Source of the DNA: Achromobacter xylosoxidans A8 | GTDB lineage: Bacteria; Pseudomonadota; Gammaproteobacteria; Burkholderiales; Burkholderiaceae_B | Direction: 5' to 3' | NCBI RefSeq assembly: GCF_000165835.1 | Contig: NC_014640.1 | Location: forward strand, 5,766,001-5,830,000 | Length of the DNA stretch: 64,000 nucleotides | Shown: one piece after another, positions 50,024 to 59,130 of the stretch | Layout: the number at the start of each line of letters is the position of its first letter | Numbering within the stretch: position 1 is the first letter of the stretch | Program-made: the position numbers and the translations under genes | The notes under the pieces: generated by a model | What the model saw: the letters and a program-made list of their open reading frames with translations, nothing else | What the model was told of the DNA's origin: nothing | Databases searched by the model: none

Positions 50024-50758
50024 ATGAAGAAAATCTGCGCGCTGCTGGGCCTGCTGCTTCCCGCGCTGGCCAGCGCCGCCTACAGTCTTTCCGCCACCGA
50101 GGCAGCGGTACTGGATGCCGTGCTGCGCGACGAACTCAACACCTACACGCAAGGCGGCAACAGCCTCATCGGCGCACGGCTCGGCCTGCCCGCCGCCACC
50201 GCCGAGGCCGTGTCCCGAGCCTATGCCAATGGCCCGACCGCGCGCTTTCCCGCCTCGCTGAACTTGACCATGCTGATCGCCGGCCCGGTCGCCGCCGGGA
50301 CCTCGGACGGACAGATCGTGTCGTTCGCTACCTCCGGCTCGCCGACGGTCCGGGCGCACTTGCCTGCGGGCCTCGCGCCGGCCGGGCATCTGGCCCTGGC
50401 ATGCCGCCGCATGGAATTGGCGGACGGTACTCCCACCTTCATGGAATGCCGCGACGGAACCCTCGCCGGCAAGGAAGAGACCGCCCGGCTGAAGGCCGAT
50501 CTGGACAATTTCTATCTGGGCAAGCCGACCACTGTCCAGGTGTCCCAGCTGGCCGTCAACATATCGGTGTACGCCAGCCTGCTGGCGCCCGGCCACGGCT
50601 GCCCGAAGGACATCGACACCTGCCGCCAGGCCATCCAGGCCGTCGACGGCGCGGCCCAGAGCAAGCAACTGCCCATGGTCGTGCGGCGTTTCCAGCAGGC
50701 CGGGCTGGATCTCAGCCCGTACCAGGGCGATAAGGCCGCAGCCAAGCCGGGCCGCTAG
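50024..50758 (+). CDS. secreted hypothetical protein
   Basis: A 244-aa protein with a clear signal peptide (MKKICALLGLLLPALASAA). The mature part is soluble, with short motifs such as SLIGARLGLPAATAEAVSRAY and MELADGTPTFMECRDG; cysteines near residues 126, 146, 190 and 198 could form disulfides. I do not recognise a family. It follows trpI by 67 bp on the same strand but is probably separate. A GC-rich hairpin begins at its stop codon (50758-50782), without a uridine tract. Function unknown. Confidence 0.7.
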   Translation: MKKICALLGLLLPALASAAYSLSATEAAVLDAVLRDELNTYTQGGNSLIGARLGLPAATAEAVSRAYANGPTARFPASLNLTMLIAGPVAAGTSDGQIVSFATSGSPTVRAHLPAGLAPAGHLALACRRMELADGTPTFMECRDGTLAGKEETARLKADLDNFYLGKPTTVQVSQLAVNISVYASLLAPGHGCPKDIDTCRQAIQAVDGAAQSKQLPMVVRRFQQAGLDLSPYQGDKAAAKPGR

Positions 50759-50897
50759 CGCGGCGGGCCGGTCGCGCCGCGCCAAAACGGGGCCATGGCG
50801 CGGCCTGTACCGCCCCCATTTATCGTAATCGCGCGCCGCTATACTGGTCCCACCTCAATACCCCTTACGCGCCGCGCCTTTTCTGCTGCGCCTCGTT

Positions 50898-52979
50898 ATG
50901 CACGTCTCGTTGGCCATGCTGCGCCCCCTTGGCCGGGCGCTACTCTGTACCGTCGCCACCCTGCTCTCCGCCCACGCGTTCGCCGCCCCGCCGACGCTGG
51001 CGCAATGCCACGGCATCAAGGACATGGCGTTCGTCGCCCACCTGGACGACGACCTGCTGTTCATGAACCCCGACATCGTCTCCAACATCCAGGCTGGCGG
51101 CTGTGTGCGGCTGGTCTACCTGACCGCCAGCGATGCCGGTGAAGGCGAGAGCTACATGCTGGGCCGCGAACGCGGCGTGCGCTCCGCCTACGCCTACATG
51201 GCGCATCAGCCGGACGAATGGAAGGAAGACGCTGGCGCCGCGGGCGGACACCGCATCGCGCGCTTCACCCTCAAGGGCAATCCGCGCGTGCAACTGTGGC
51301 ACATGCGCCTGAAGGACCCTTGGCTGGGCAAGGGCTGGGGCAGCCTGACGCCGCTGAGCCGCACCGAATCCGAACCCGGACAGAACGTCGACACGCTGGG
51401 CCCCTACGCCGCATCCTATACGCGCGAACAGCTGATCGACACCCTGGCCGACCTGATCCGCCAATACGCCCCGACCACGGTGCGCCATCTAGACGACACG
51501 ATTGCCGTGCCCTACACGCAGCTGTGCTGGCGCTGCGCCGGCCACGGGCATCCCGACCATATCGCCAGCGCGCGGCTGGCGCGCGAGGCCATGCTGCGCG
51601 CGCCCGGCAACTACGCCGAGATGGGCTATGTCGATTACCCCAGCCAGGAGCGCGCCACCAACCTTACCCAGGCAGAGATCGCCAGCAAGTCGCTGATCTT
51701 CCAGCACTACGCCTGGAACGACTACCACTATTGCGCCGGCCCCACCGGCTGCAAGGAACCCGCCGGCCCCGCCGCCGCCTGGGTGCAGCGCGCCTATTAC
51801 GTGTCGCGCCAGGACATCGCGCCGCAGCTCTACCCGGACGGACGCGGCGGCCTGGTGGTGTTCGCCGCCGGTGAAACCAATGGCGCCGTCAACCGCTGGG
51901 ACGCGGATCAGCGCCGCTGGCAAAGCCTGGGCGGCCGCACCAGCGGACCGCTGGTCTCGTTCACCCACGCCGACGGCACGGCCGGCCTGATGGCGCGCGA
52001 CCCGCTGGGCGGCGTGTGGGCAAACAAGCAGCGCCACGACGGCACCTGGCAAGGCTGGCAGGCCCTGGGCGGCCTGCGCGTGACCCAGATTCCGGCGGTG
52101 GCGCCGCGCGGCGAAGCCGCCGCCGTGGCGCTGGGCTACGACGGCCTGCTGCACTGGATCACGCCATCCGGCGTGGACGGCAGCTGGAGCGTCTGGCAGG
52201 ACCTGCCGCCGCTGGAAGGCGTGACCGGCGCGCCCGCCGCGGCGCTGGGCGGCGACGGCCGCTACGTCATCTTCGCCATCACCTCTGCAGGCGAGCTTTA
52301 TTACACCCGCCAACTGCCGGCCGCCAAGGGCCAACTGCCGCAATGGCAGGACTGGCGCCGCGTACCCGCGCCGCAGGCAGCCGGCGGACTGGCCGCGATC
52401 CGCAACCACCAGAACCGCGTCGAACTCTATTTCCGCCAGCGCGGCAGCAACCATCTGACGCGGCTGATGGAGACCGGCGACACCACCGATCTCGACATGG
52501 ACTGGGGCTCCCCCACCGACATGGGCGTGCCCTACATCGGCCGCCCGGCCATCAGCGCCGACGCCAGCGGCAACGTCATGCTCGCGCTGCTGGAACGCGC
52601 GGGCGGACAGCTCTGGCTGGTGGAGCGCGGCCGGCCAGCCAAGCTGGACGCCCAAGCTGCCTCGCCACCCGCGATCAATCTGGTCAACGGCACGCTTTAC
52701 ATCGTGGCCCGCGCCACCGGCGGCCCCCAGCGCTACGAGGTGCTGTCGCGCCACGATGGCAACTGGACCCACGGCTTGACGCTGGATGGCGTGCCATCCG
52801 CTGGCGGCGGCCCCTTCGAAACCGTGGCCGCGCGTCCCATCGACCTGCCCAAGCTCGGCGCCAACGACGCCAACAATGCGGCGGTGCTGCGGCCCTCCGT
52901 GGCAGATCCAGGCACGCTCAGCGTGGGCCGCATGCCGACCCAGGCCTCGCAGTCGGCGACGCCGACGAAGACGCAGTAG
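50898..52979 (+). CDS. secreted PIG-L family deacetylase with C-terminal repeat domain
   Basis: A 693-aa exported protein. After a signal peptide (residues 1-30) comes a PIG-L/LmbE zinc deacetylase domain (about 40-300): AHLDDDLLFMNPD at 47-59 gives the HxDD motif (Leu instead of Pro), and HGHPDHIASARLA near 215 supplies the remaining His ligand. Residues about 310-650 carry repeated WxxLGG/GxxxVF modules that look like a beta-propeller. The family removes N-acetyl groups from sugars; here the site is outside the cytoplasm, so a polysaccharide or glycan is a plausible target. It stands alone between two unrelated genes. Confidence 0.87.
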   Translation: MHVSLAMLRPLGRALLCTVATLLSAHAFAAPPTLAQCHGIKDMAFVAHLDDDLLFMNPDIVSNIQAGGCVRLVYLTASDAGEGESYMLGRERGVRSAYAYMAHQPDEWKEDAGAAGGHRIARFTLKGNPRVQLWHMRLKDPWLGKGWGSLTPLSRTESEPGQNVDTLGPYAASYTREQLIDTLADLIRQYAPTTVRHLDDTIAVPYTQLCWRCAGHGHPDHIASARLAREAMLRAPGNYAEMGYVDYPSQERATNLTQAEIASKSLIFQHYAWNDYHYCAGPTGCKEPAGPAAAWVQRAYYVSRQDIAPQLYPDGRGGLVVFAAGETNGAVNRWDADQRRWQSLGGRTSGPLVSFTHADGTAGLMARDPLGGVWANKQRHDGTWQGWQALGGLRVTQIPAVAPRGEAAAVALGYDGLLHWITPSGVDGSWSVWQDLPPLEGVTGAPAAALGGDGRYVIFAITSAGELYYTRQLPAAKGQLPQWQDWRRVPAPQAAGGLAAIRNHQNRVELYFRQRGSNHLTRLMETGDTTDLDMDWGSPTDMGVPYIGRPAISADASGNVMLALLERAGGQLWLVERGRPAKLDAQAASPPAINLVNGTLYIVARATGGPQRYEVLSRHDGNWTHGLTLDGVPSAGGGPFETVAARPIDLPKLGANDANNAAVLRPSVADPGTLSVGRMPTQASQSATPTKTQ

Positions 52980-53034
52980 CCGGTGGAATGGCAGGGTGCC
53001 ACATCCCCAGGGCGCAAACTCCAGGACCCCCACC

Positions 53035-53778
53035 ATGGAACACATACGCAGCGTCTCCCGCGTCCTGCAACTGCTCCGGGCCCTGAACGAAACGCCCGAA
53101 ACCTCGCTGCAGACCCTGCACGCTGCCACGGGTCTGCCCAAGGCAACCCTGCACAGGATGCTGGAAACACTACGCCAGGAAGGTTACGTGCGCGGAACCG
53201 GCGTCTCGGGCATCTACTGCCTGACAGCCAAGGTCATGGAGCTGAGCGCGGGCTGCGGCGACCGGCAGCGGGTGGTGGACATGGCCATGCCCATGCTGAT
53301 CCGCGCCACGAAGATGTTGAAGTGGCCGTTGGCGATATCCACGCGGGATGAGGACGCCATGGTCGTGCGCTTCAGCACCATGCCCTACAGTCCCTTGGCG
53401 TCCCAGCCCAGCACCTACGGCCATCGCCTGCCCTTGGACAGGACGGCGGCGGGCCTGGCCTATCTGTCGTTCTGTTCCGAGGCAGAACGGATCGCCGCCC
53501 TGCAATTGCTGGGCAAAGACCGTGACCACACCGAAGGGGAGCAACTGCTTGCCCAACGCATCGACCAGACGCGGCGGCAGGGATACGGGCTGAGGCTGCC
53601 TGCGGCCCCCCGCGGTACCGCCACCCTGGCGGTACCGCTGATGGTGGCCGCCGAACTGGCGGCCTGCGTCTCGCTAACGACTTTCGGTTCCATCATGACG
53701 CCCGCCTTCATCAAGGCCCAGCTGCCTCCACTCCAGGAAGTCTGCAACGATCTGGCGGAAGCCATCCGCCTGAGCTGA
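53035..53778 (+). CDS. IclR-family transcriptional regulator
   Basis: A 247-aa IclR protein with HTH at residues 1-62 (IRSVSRVLQLLRALNETPE; ATGLPKATLHRMLETLRQEGYV) and effector domain from about 75. I start at 53035, preceded by a spaced AGGACC; the upstream frame is a shadow of the PIG-L gene. It is followed by a palindrome and then an FAH-hydrolase/Bug operon on the same strand. It probably regulates that operon; MhpR-like proteins are the nearest group by eye. Inducer unknown. Confidence 0.92.
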   Translation: MEHIRSVSRVLQLLRALNETPETSLQTLHAATGLPKATLHRMLETLRQEGYVRGTGVSGIYCLTAKVMELSAGCGDRQRVVDMAMPMLIRATKMLKWPLAISTRDEDAMVVRFSTMPYSPLASQPSTYGHRLPLDRTAAGLAYLSFCSEAERIAALQLLGKDRDHTEGEQLLAQRIDQTRRQGYGLRLPAAPRGTATLAVPLMVAAELAACVSLTTFGSIMTPAFIKAQLPPLQEVCNDLAEAIRLS

Positions 53779-53789
53779 CGCCGTCCAGC

Positions 53790-53816
53790 GCAGCGTTCCG
53801 CCAGGCGGAAAGCTGC
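53790..53816. promoter_or_regulatory. palindrome between IclR and FAH genes, candidate IclR operator
   Basis: TTCCGCC-A-GGCGGAA (53796-53810) is a perfect 7-bp dyad around one base, extended by GCAGC/GCTGC (53790-53794 and 53812-53816) with one mismatch. It lies 12 bp past the IclR stop and 69 bp before the hydrolase ATG. IclR proteins often bind such TTCC/GGAA dyads. It lacks a uridine tract. Confidence 0.5.
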
Positions 53817-53884
53817 CACGGCGCGCTACGCTTCGCGACGGCACTTGTTTATCTTGGGGCCTCACCACCTCAAGGAACAACAGC

Positions 53885-54868
53885 ATGAAGCTCGCCAGTT
53901 TTTGGGCAGCAGGACGCGATCGGATCGGGTTCGAGGACGCCGACGGCAATGTGGTCGACATCGCCGCGGCCGCGGCCAGCCAGGACATGGCGCAATTGGC
54001 GGAAAGCCGCAACGACCTGCTGTCCCTGCTGGAAACCGAACACGCCTCCTGGTGGCCGGCGTTGCGCGAACTGCACGGGTTGTACGGCTCCGGACAGCGT
54101 TCCGGCCTGCGGTTCTCTCCCGGTGACATTCTCTGGCATCCGCCCGTGCGCCGGCCCTCCAAGCTCTGTTGCCTGGCCTTGAACAACAGCGCCAACAGCG
54201 AACGCATTTTGTCCGGCCCCAAGCATCCGGCTGTGTTCGTGAAACCCTGGACCTCGATGACGGGCAACCGCTGCGCGCTGCAGATCCGGCCCGCCTACGG
54301 CCGCGTCCACCCCGAGCCGGAGCTCGCCGCCGTGATCGGACGCCGGGCCAGGAACGTGGCCGCGCCCGACGCCATGGCGCATGTGTTCGGCTACACGATA
54401 CACAACGATTTCACTTCGCCCACCATGCGCGCGGAGGATACCTTCCACTATCGCGCCATCCATCCCGCCGCGGACGATCCCGAGCAGATCGAGTACGTCG
54501 ATACCCATGTCAGCTACCCCGGCCGCTACAAATGCAGCGACACATTCTCGGCGGTGGGGCCTTGGCTGGTGAGTGCCGACGACATCGCGGACCCGCATGC
54601 GCTGGACGTGACCTGCAGCCATGACGGCAGACTGATCACCCAGGACAACACCGAGAACCTCTTCTTCAAGCTGCCCCAGGTCATCGAATTCCTGTCCTCG
54701 TACATGACGCTCATGCCGGGCGACATCATCTCGCTAGGCACCGCGCTGCGCCGATCGGGCGGCGGCATGGCCGTGCAGAACGTCAATCTTGCGACCCTGG
54801 GTGGAGAGGTGACTGTCGCCATATCCGGCCTGGGCGCCTTGAGCAATCACGTCGAAAGGCTGCCATAG
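53885..54868 (+). CDS. fumarylacetoacetate hydrolase-family protein
   Basis: A 327-aa FAH-superfamily protein. The C-terminal catalytic domain has metal ligands in VHPEPELAAVIGRRA near residues 140-154 (ExE pair) and GYTIHNDFTSPTMR near 169-182 (Asp). GDIISLGTALRRSGGG closes the domain. FAH members cleave C-C bonds in 1,3-diketo acids or act as decarboxylases and hydratases in aromatic meta-cleavage routes. It is followed 62 bp later by a Bug gene, so it probably degrades the imported compound. GGAACAACAGC precedes the ATG. Confidence 0.92.
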   Translation: MKLASFWAAGRDRIGFEDADGNVVDIAAAAASQDMAQLAESRNDLLSLLETEHASWWPALRELHGLYGSGQRSGLRFSPGDILWHPPVRRPSKLCCLALNNSANSERILSGPKHPAVFVKPWTSMTGNRCALQIRPAYGRVHPEPELAAVIGRRARNVAAPDAMAHVFGYTIHNDFTSPTMRAEDTFHYRAIHPAADDPEQIEYVDTHVSYPGRYKCSDTFSAVGPWLVSADDIADPHALDVTCSHDGRLITQDNTENLFFKLPQVIEFLSSYMTLMPGDIISLGTALRRSGGGMAVQNVNLATLGGEVTVAISGLGALSNHVERLP

Positions 54869-54930
54869 AAATGAAGCGCGGCACCCCGACCCGTGGACAC
54901 GGACCATCCAGCACTCCGAGGACATGAACC

Positions 54931-55917
54931 ATGCAAGGCCATTCGAAATTCAAGGCCGTAAGGAAAATTGCCGCGCTGTGCGCCGGCCTGCTGTTCGCGG
55001 CGGGAGCGGCGCAAGCCGCGAGCTATCCGGACAAGCCGATAAAGCTGATCGTGGGCTTCGCACCCGGCGGCGCGAGCGACACGCTGGCGCGGCTGGTCGC
55101 GCAGCAGGCGTCGACCCGGCTGGGCCAGCAGATCATCGTCGAGAATCAGGCCGGCGCTGGCGGCAGCTTGGCCGCCAGGACCTTGGCCCGGGCCGAAGCC
55201 AATGGATACACCGTCATGCTGGGCAGTCCCGGCAGCATGATCATCAACCCCATCCTGCAACCCAAGCTTGCCTACGATCCCCGCAAGTTCACGCCGATCA
55301 GCCCGCTGGCGCGCATCAGCTATGCCTTGATGGTGCGCCAGAACCTGGAAGCGGATTCCGTCGCCCAGCTGGTGGAACTTTCGAAATCCACGCCCCACGG
55401 CCTGACAGTGGGTTCGGCGGGCATAGGCTCCAATACCCACCTGGTGGCCATGTCCTTCGTGGTCGGCACGGGTGCGCAACTGCGCCATATTCCCTACAAA
55501 GGCACCGCTCCCGCCATGGCCGACCTGATGGCCGGCAACATCGACGTGCTGTTCGATTCCGTCCCCGTGGTGCTGCCCCAGGTGCAGAGCGGGAAGATCA
55601 GGATCCTGGCCGTCACAGGCGCAAGCCGGGAAACCTTGTTCCCCGATGTCCCCACTATCGCGGATAGCGGCTGGCCGTCGTTTACCGCCAACAACTGGTT
55701 TGGCATCTTCGCCCCGCCGGACACGCCTGCCCCCGTGGTCCACAAGCTGAACGAGGCGTTCACTGCAACGTTGCAGGACGAAAGCGTGCGCGCCAACCTG
55801 GAATCCTCCGGCAACCGTCCGGCCCCGGGCACGCCGCAGGACCTCGCCAAGCTGGTGGAAACGGAAAGGCGGGACTACGAAAACACCATCAAACAAACCC
55901 ATATCAGCCTGCAATAG
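54931..55917 (+). CDS. Bug-family substrate-binding protein
   Basis: A 328-aa binding protein with signal peptide (KIAALCAGLLFAAGAAQAAS). Family motifs: IVGFAPGGASDTLARLV, VENQAGAGGSLAARTLA, EANGYTVMLGSPG, RHIPYKGTAPAMADLMAGNIDVLFD and PDVPTIADSGWPSF. It lies between the FAH gene and a ModA-like binding-protein gene (31 bp later). No permease genes accompany it. Ligand unknown. Confidence 0.95.
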   Translation: MQGHSKFKAVRKIAALCAGLLFAAGAAQAASYPDKPIKLIVGFAPGGASDTLARLVAQQASTRLGQQIIVENQAGAGGSLAARTLARAEANGYTVMLGSPGSMIINPILQPKLAYDPRKFTPISPLARISYALMVRQNLEADSVAQLVELSKSTPHGLTVGSAGIGSNTHLVAMSFVVGTGAQLRHIPYKGTAPAMADLMAGNIDVLFDSVPVVLPQVQSGKIRILAVTGASRETLFPDVPTIADSGWPSFTANNWFGIFAPPDTPAPVVHKLNEAFTATLQDESVRANLESSGNRPAPGTPQDLAKLVETERRDYENTIKQTHISLQ

Positions 55918-55948
55918 GCCACGCCGCAACGGCGCGCAAGGAGACGAC

Positions 55949-56764
55949 ATGAAAAAGAGATCCCTGGCATTCCGGATTGCGCTGTTCTGGGCCACGGTGT
56001 TTTTTGGGGGTTCATTGCAGGCCGCGGACGGGGCGGCGGCCCAGCGCCCCAGCCACACCGTCAGCCTGCTTGCATCTGGCGCCGTTTCCGCCGTGCACGA
56101 ACAACTGGAACCGTTCTATCGACAGGAATTGAACCTGGAGGTCGCTGCCAGCTTTGGTTCATCCTTGCCTTCCGTGCCGACCTCCGTGCCACGCCGCCTG
56201 GAACGCGGAGAGGCCGCGGACGTGGTGCTGACATCCAAGGACTCGCTAGCCAGGCTTGCCGCCCAGGGGCTGGTCGTTCCCGAAAGCCAGGTCGACATCA
56301 TGAAATCCGCCCTGGGCCTGGCCGTACGCAGCGGCAGTCCGATACCGGAAATCGCCACGGAAGCACAGGCTGCGGCGGCGCTGCTGCGGGCTGGCTCGAT
56401 CGCCTACTCATCCAGTCTGAGCGGCGTCTATTACGAAACCGAGATGCTCAAGAAAATGCGGATCGAAGAGCAAGTGTTGCCCAAAAGCCGCAAAATTTCG
56501 GGCGAAAAAGTCGGCGCCGTGGTCGCCCGGGGCGAGGCCGAAATCGGCATGCAGCAGGTCAGTGAGCTGCTGGCAGTTCCCGGCATCGCATTTGTCGGCA
56601 AGCTGCCAGAGTCGTTGCAGCAATACACCGTATTCTCGGCGGGCATCTCGGCGTCCGCGAAGAATCCGGAAGCGGCACGCGCCTTGATCGTGTTTCTGGC
56701 CCGGTCGCCCAACGTGCGCCAGGTCCTGTCGAGGAACGGACTGGAACCGGTGCATGCTCAGTAG
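55949..56764 (+). CDS. ModA-like extracellular substrate-binding protein
   Basis: A 271-aa secreted protein with signal peptide (IALFWATVFFGGSLQAAD). HTVSLLASGAVSAVHEQL, RLERGEAADVVLTSKDSL and the C-terminal ARALIVFLARSPNVRQVL match the type 2 periplasmic fold of molybdate-binding ModA and relatives that bind other anions or small acids. AAGGAGACGAC precedes the ATG. It is 31 bp after the Bug gene, without modB or modC neighbours, so it may serve the same catabolic operon rather than molybdate uptake. Confidence 0.85.
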   Translation: MKKRSLAFRIALFWATVFFGGSLQAADGAAAQRPSHTVSLLASGAVSAVHEQLEPFYRQELNLEVAASFGSSLPSVPTSVPRRLERGEAADVVLTSKDSLARLAAQGLVVPESQVDIMKSALGLAVRSGSPIPEIATEAQAAAALLRAGSIAYSSSLSGVYYETEMLKKMRIEEQVLPKSRKISGEKVGAVVARGEAEIGMQQVSELLAVPGIAFVGKLPESLQQYTVFSAGISASAKNPEAARALIVFLARSPNVRQVLSRNGLEPVHAQ

Positions 56765-56914
56765 AAACCCTTAGGTTCGACCGCCTCGAACTGGTACCGC
56801 TCCACGCCTTGCTGTTCTTGTAATCCATGGTTACCGGAGAGAAAATCCCCGCTGGGCGCGCGGCACGACTCGCGTCCGGACGCAGCGCCACGAAGCCGCC
56901 GGGGGACATCGCAC

Positions 56915-57832
56915 GTGAAGGATGCAGGTCAGTACAACACGCACTCAGCCACCCTGCTCGAGCCCGATCCCTCATCGGACTGGCTCTACCACTGCGCGAT
57001 GAGCCTGCTCAAGCTGCCAGCCGACGACGCGATCTCCGAGCAGCTGGCCTATATGGGCGAGACCTCCGACGTCGACCGCTCCTGGATGATCGAATACCGT
57101 CCCGACATGCTGCGCCTGCGCAACACCCACGAGTGGTGTCGGGGCCAGACCGAGCCCTTCGTCGCCGAACTCCAGGACGTGCCGACCACCCTGATCGCCT
57201 GGCTGCACAAGTTCATGGTGAAGGGCCTGGCGGTCGCCATCCATGACGTCAACGACCTGCCCCGCACCGCCCGCGCCATCCAGGTCGAGTTTCAGCGCCA
57301 GGGCAACAAGAGCGTGCTGAGCGTGCCCATATTCCACGACCAGAAGCTCTACGGCATCATCGGCTTCGACACCACGGTCCGGCACCGCACCTGGTCGGCC
57401 GACGAAGTCCGCGCCCTGTACCAGTGCGCCAACCTGATCGGACAGGCCAAGTACGGCAACGCCCGCGACCGCAGCCGCGCGGCCGGCTATGGCAACGTGA
57501 CATCGGTGATCTATCTCAGCATGCGCGGCGTGGTGCGCGGCGTGCAGCCCGAAACCATCGTCGGCGTGCGCTCCGCCGGCAACTACAGCGAAATCTGGCT
57601 CGAGGATGGATCGATGGTGCTGGACTCGCGCGCGCTCGGCGTATGGTCGACCCTGCTGCCGGAGCAGACTTTCTTCCGGGTGCATCGGACCGCCATTGCA
57701 AACGCGTTGCATGTCATGGACGTGGACCGCCGCAGCGTCGACAAGTGGCTGATCAGGATGCGGGCCGTGGACGAGACCTGGCCGGTGTCCCGCTCCTACC
57801 GCAAACCGCTGCGCGAACGCATGGGAATCTGA
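56915..57832 (+). CDS. GAF-LytTR transcriptional regulator
   Basis: A 305-aa protein with a GAF-like sensory domain (residues about 25-185: SEQLAYMGETSDVDRSWMIEY, SVLSVPIFHDQKLYGIIGFDTTV) and a C-terminal LytTR DNA-binding domain (about 205-300: TIVGVRSAGNYSEIWLEDGS, LPEQTFFRVHRTAIAN). No kinase or receiver domain is present, so it is a one-component regulator. The start is GTG at 56915 with GGGGG ten bases upstream; an ATG at 56999 is an alternative. It may respond to ligands related to the upstream binding proteins. Confidence 0.87.
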   Translation: MKDAGQYNTHSATLLEPDPSSDWLYHCAMSLLKLPADDAISEQLAYMGETSDVDRSWMIEYRPDMLRLRNTHEWCRGQTEPFVAELQDVPTTLIAWLHKFMVKGLAVAIHDVNDLPRTARAIQVEFQRQGNKSVLSVPIFHDQKLYGIIGFDTTVRHRTWSADEVRALYQCANLIGQAKYGNARDRSRAAGYGNVTSVIYLSMRGVVRGVQPETIVGVRSAGNYSEIWLEDGSMVLDSRALGVWSTLLPEQTFFRVHRTAIANALHVMDVDRRSVDKWLIRMRAVDETWPVSRSYRKPLRERMGI

Positions 57833-57984
57833 ATCCGGCGACCCGGCAGCGACGGCCCGGCAATATGCAGTTCGTCATGCCGGCATGTTGTTTCGTCCTG
57901 GCGGAAGTGGCCGCGCAACGAGTTTTTGGGATCATCGCGCATGCGGAGGAACACCCGTTCCTCGAGTCACCCAGAGAGAACCGC

Positions 57985-59130
57985 ATGCTGACGTTCCGCC
58001 CCCCTACGCGCCTCGCCATCCTTGCCCTGAGCGCCGCCTGCGCGCTGGGCGCAAGCCAGGCCCGCGCGGCCGACCTGGCCTTGCAGGACGCCGTCTCCAT
58101 GGCCGGCATGCAGCTGTACCTGAACTCCGGCGCACCCGGACTGCTCATCGCGGCGGTGCGCGGCGATGAAGTCGTGATCCAGGGCTATGGCGAAACCGCG
58201 CCGGGCAGCGGCGTGGAGCCCGATGGCCGTTCCATATTCAGGATCGCTTCAGTATCCAAGGTGTTCGCCGGCGATGTGCTGGCGGCGCTGGCGGCCAAGA
58301 ACAAGCTCCAGCTGACCGATCCCCTGGCGAAGTATGCGCCGGAGCATGCCAAGGTCGACGCCAACGGCCGTCCGCTGACGCTGCTGGACCTGGCCACCCA
58401 TTCGGCGGGCCTGCCGCGCGAACTGCCCAACCCGGACGCCAAGCCCTCCGACAACCCTTTCGCCGCATTCGACCGCGCCTATTACTGGAAGTGGGTCGGC
58501 AGCCACAAGCCGGCCTATGTGCCAGGCACGACCACGCTGTATTCAAACCTGGGCTACGGCCTGCTGGGCGACGCGCTGGCCAAGGCCGGCGGCGCGGACT
58601 ACTCGACCGTGCTGGCCGACGAGGTCCTCAAGCCCGCCGGCATGACGGACACCACCAATGCGCTGAGCGATGCGCAGAAGAAACGCCTGATGACCGGCCT
58701 CGACCCCTTCGACAAGCCAGACCCGAACGCCGTGGTGCCCGACGTGATGTACGCCAGCGCCGGCGTCTACTCCACCGCCGACGACATGGCGCGCTGGATG
58801 CGCTGGCATCTGGACAGCGCAAAACAGTCCAAGGAAGCCGCCCTGTTGGCCCACACGATGTGGCTGCCCTATGACGGGCTGAAATCCGTCGTGGGCACGG
58901 AAGTCACCGACGCCGACGGCATGGGGCTGGGCTGGGTGGTGACCCTGCCGCGCAACGGCGCGCCCTTGCTGTTGGGCAAGAGCGGCGGCCTGGGCGGCTT
59001 CATGTCCTACGCCGTCCTGTCGCCCAACCGCGGATTGGGCGTGTTCGTCGTCGCCAGCCGCGTGAACTTCGCCATGTTCAACAACATCCACTCTCAGGTG
59101 CGTGAACTGGCGGCCGAGTTGGCGCGGTGA
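57985..59130 (+). CDS. ampH: AmpH-like serine hydrolase (DD-carboxypeptidase/endopeptidase)
   Basis: A 381-aa periplasmic protein of the class C beta-lactamase fold. Signal peptide at residues 1-29. Catalytic motifs are SVSK (Ser89, Lys92), YSNLGYG (near 189) and KSGGLGG (near 333). Along its length it parallels E. coli AmpH, including YGE near the start, LATHSAGLPRE, and a C-terminal GVFVVASRV. AmpH trims peptidoglycan cross-links. The start at 57985 has AGAGAGAACCGC upstream. It overlaps the following barrel gene as GTGA. Confidence 0.87.
   Translation: MLTFRPPTRLAILALSAACALGASQARAADLALQDAVSMAGMQLYLNSGAPGLLIAAVRGDEVVIQGYGETAPGSGVEPDGRSIFRIASVSKVFAGDVLAALAAKNKLQLTDPLAKYAPEHAKVDANGRPLTLLDLATHSAGLPRELPNPDAKPSDNPFAAFDRAYYWKWVGSHKPAYVPGTTTLYSNLGYGLLGDALAKAGGADYSTVLADEVLKPAGMTDTTNALSDAQKKRLMTGLDPFDKPDPNAVVPDVMYASAGVYSTADDMARWMRWHLDSAKQSKEAALLAHTMWLPYDGLKSVVGTEVTDADGMGLGWVVTLPRNGAPLLLGKSGGLGGFMSYAVLSPNRGLGVFVVASRVNFAMFNNIHSQVRELAAELAR

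Noticed and set aside
50758..50782. GC-rich hairpin (GCGCGGCG / CGCCGCGC) at the stop of the secreted hypothetical gene
   Set aside because: Short stem without a uridine tract in very GC-rich sequence; likely chance.
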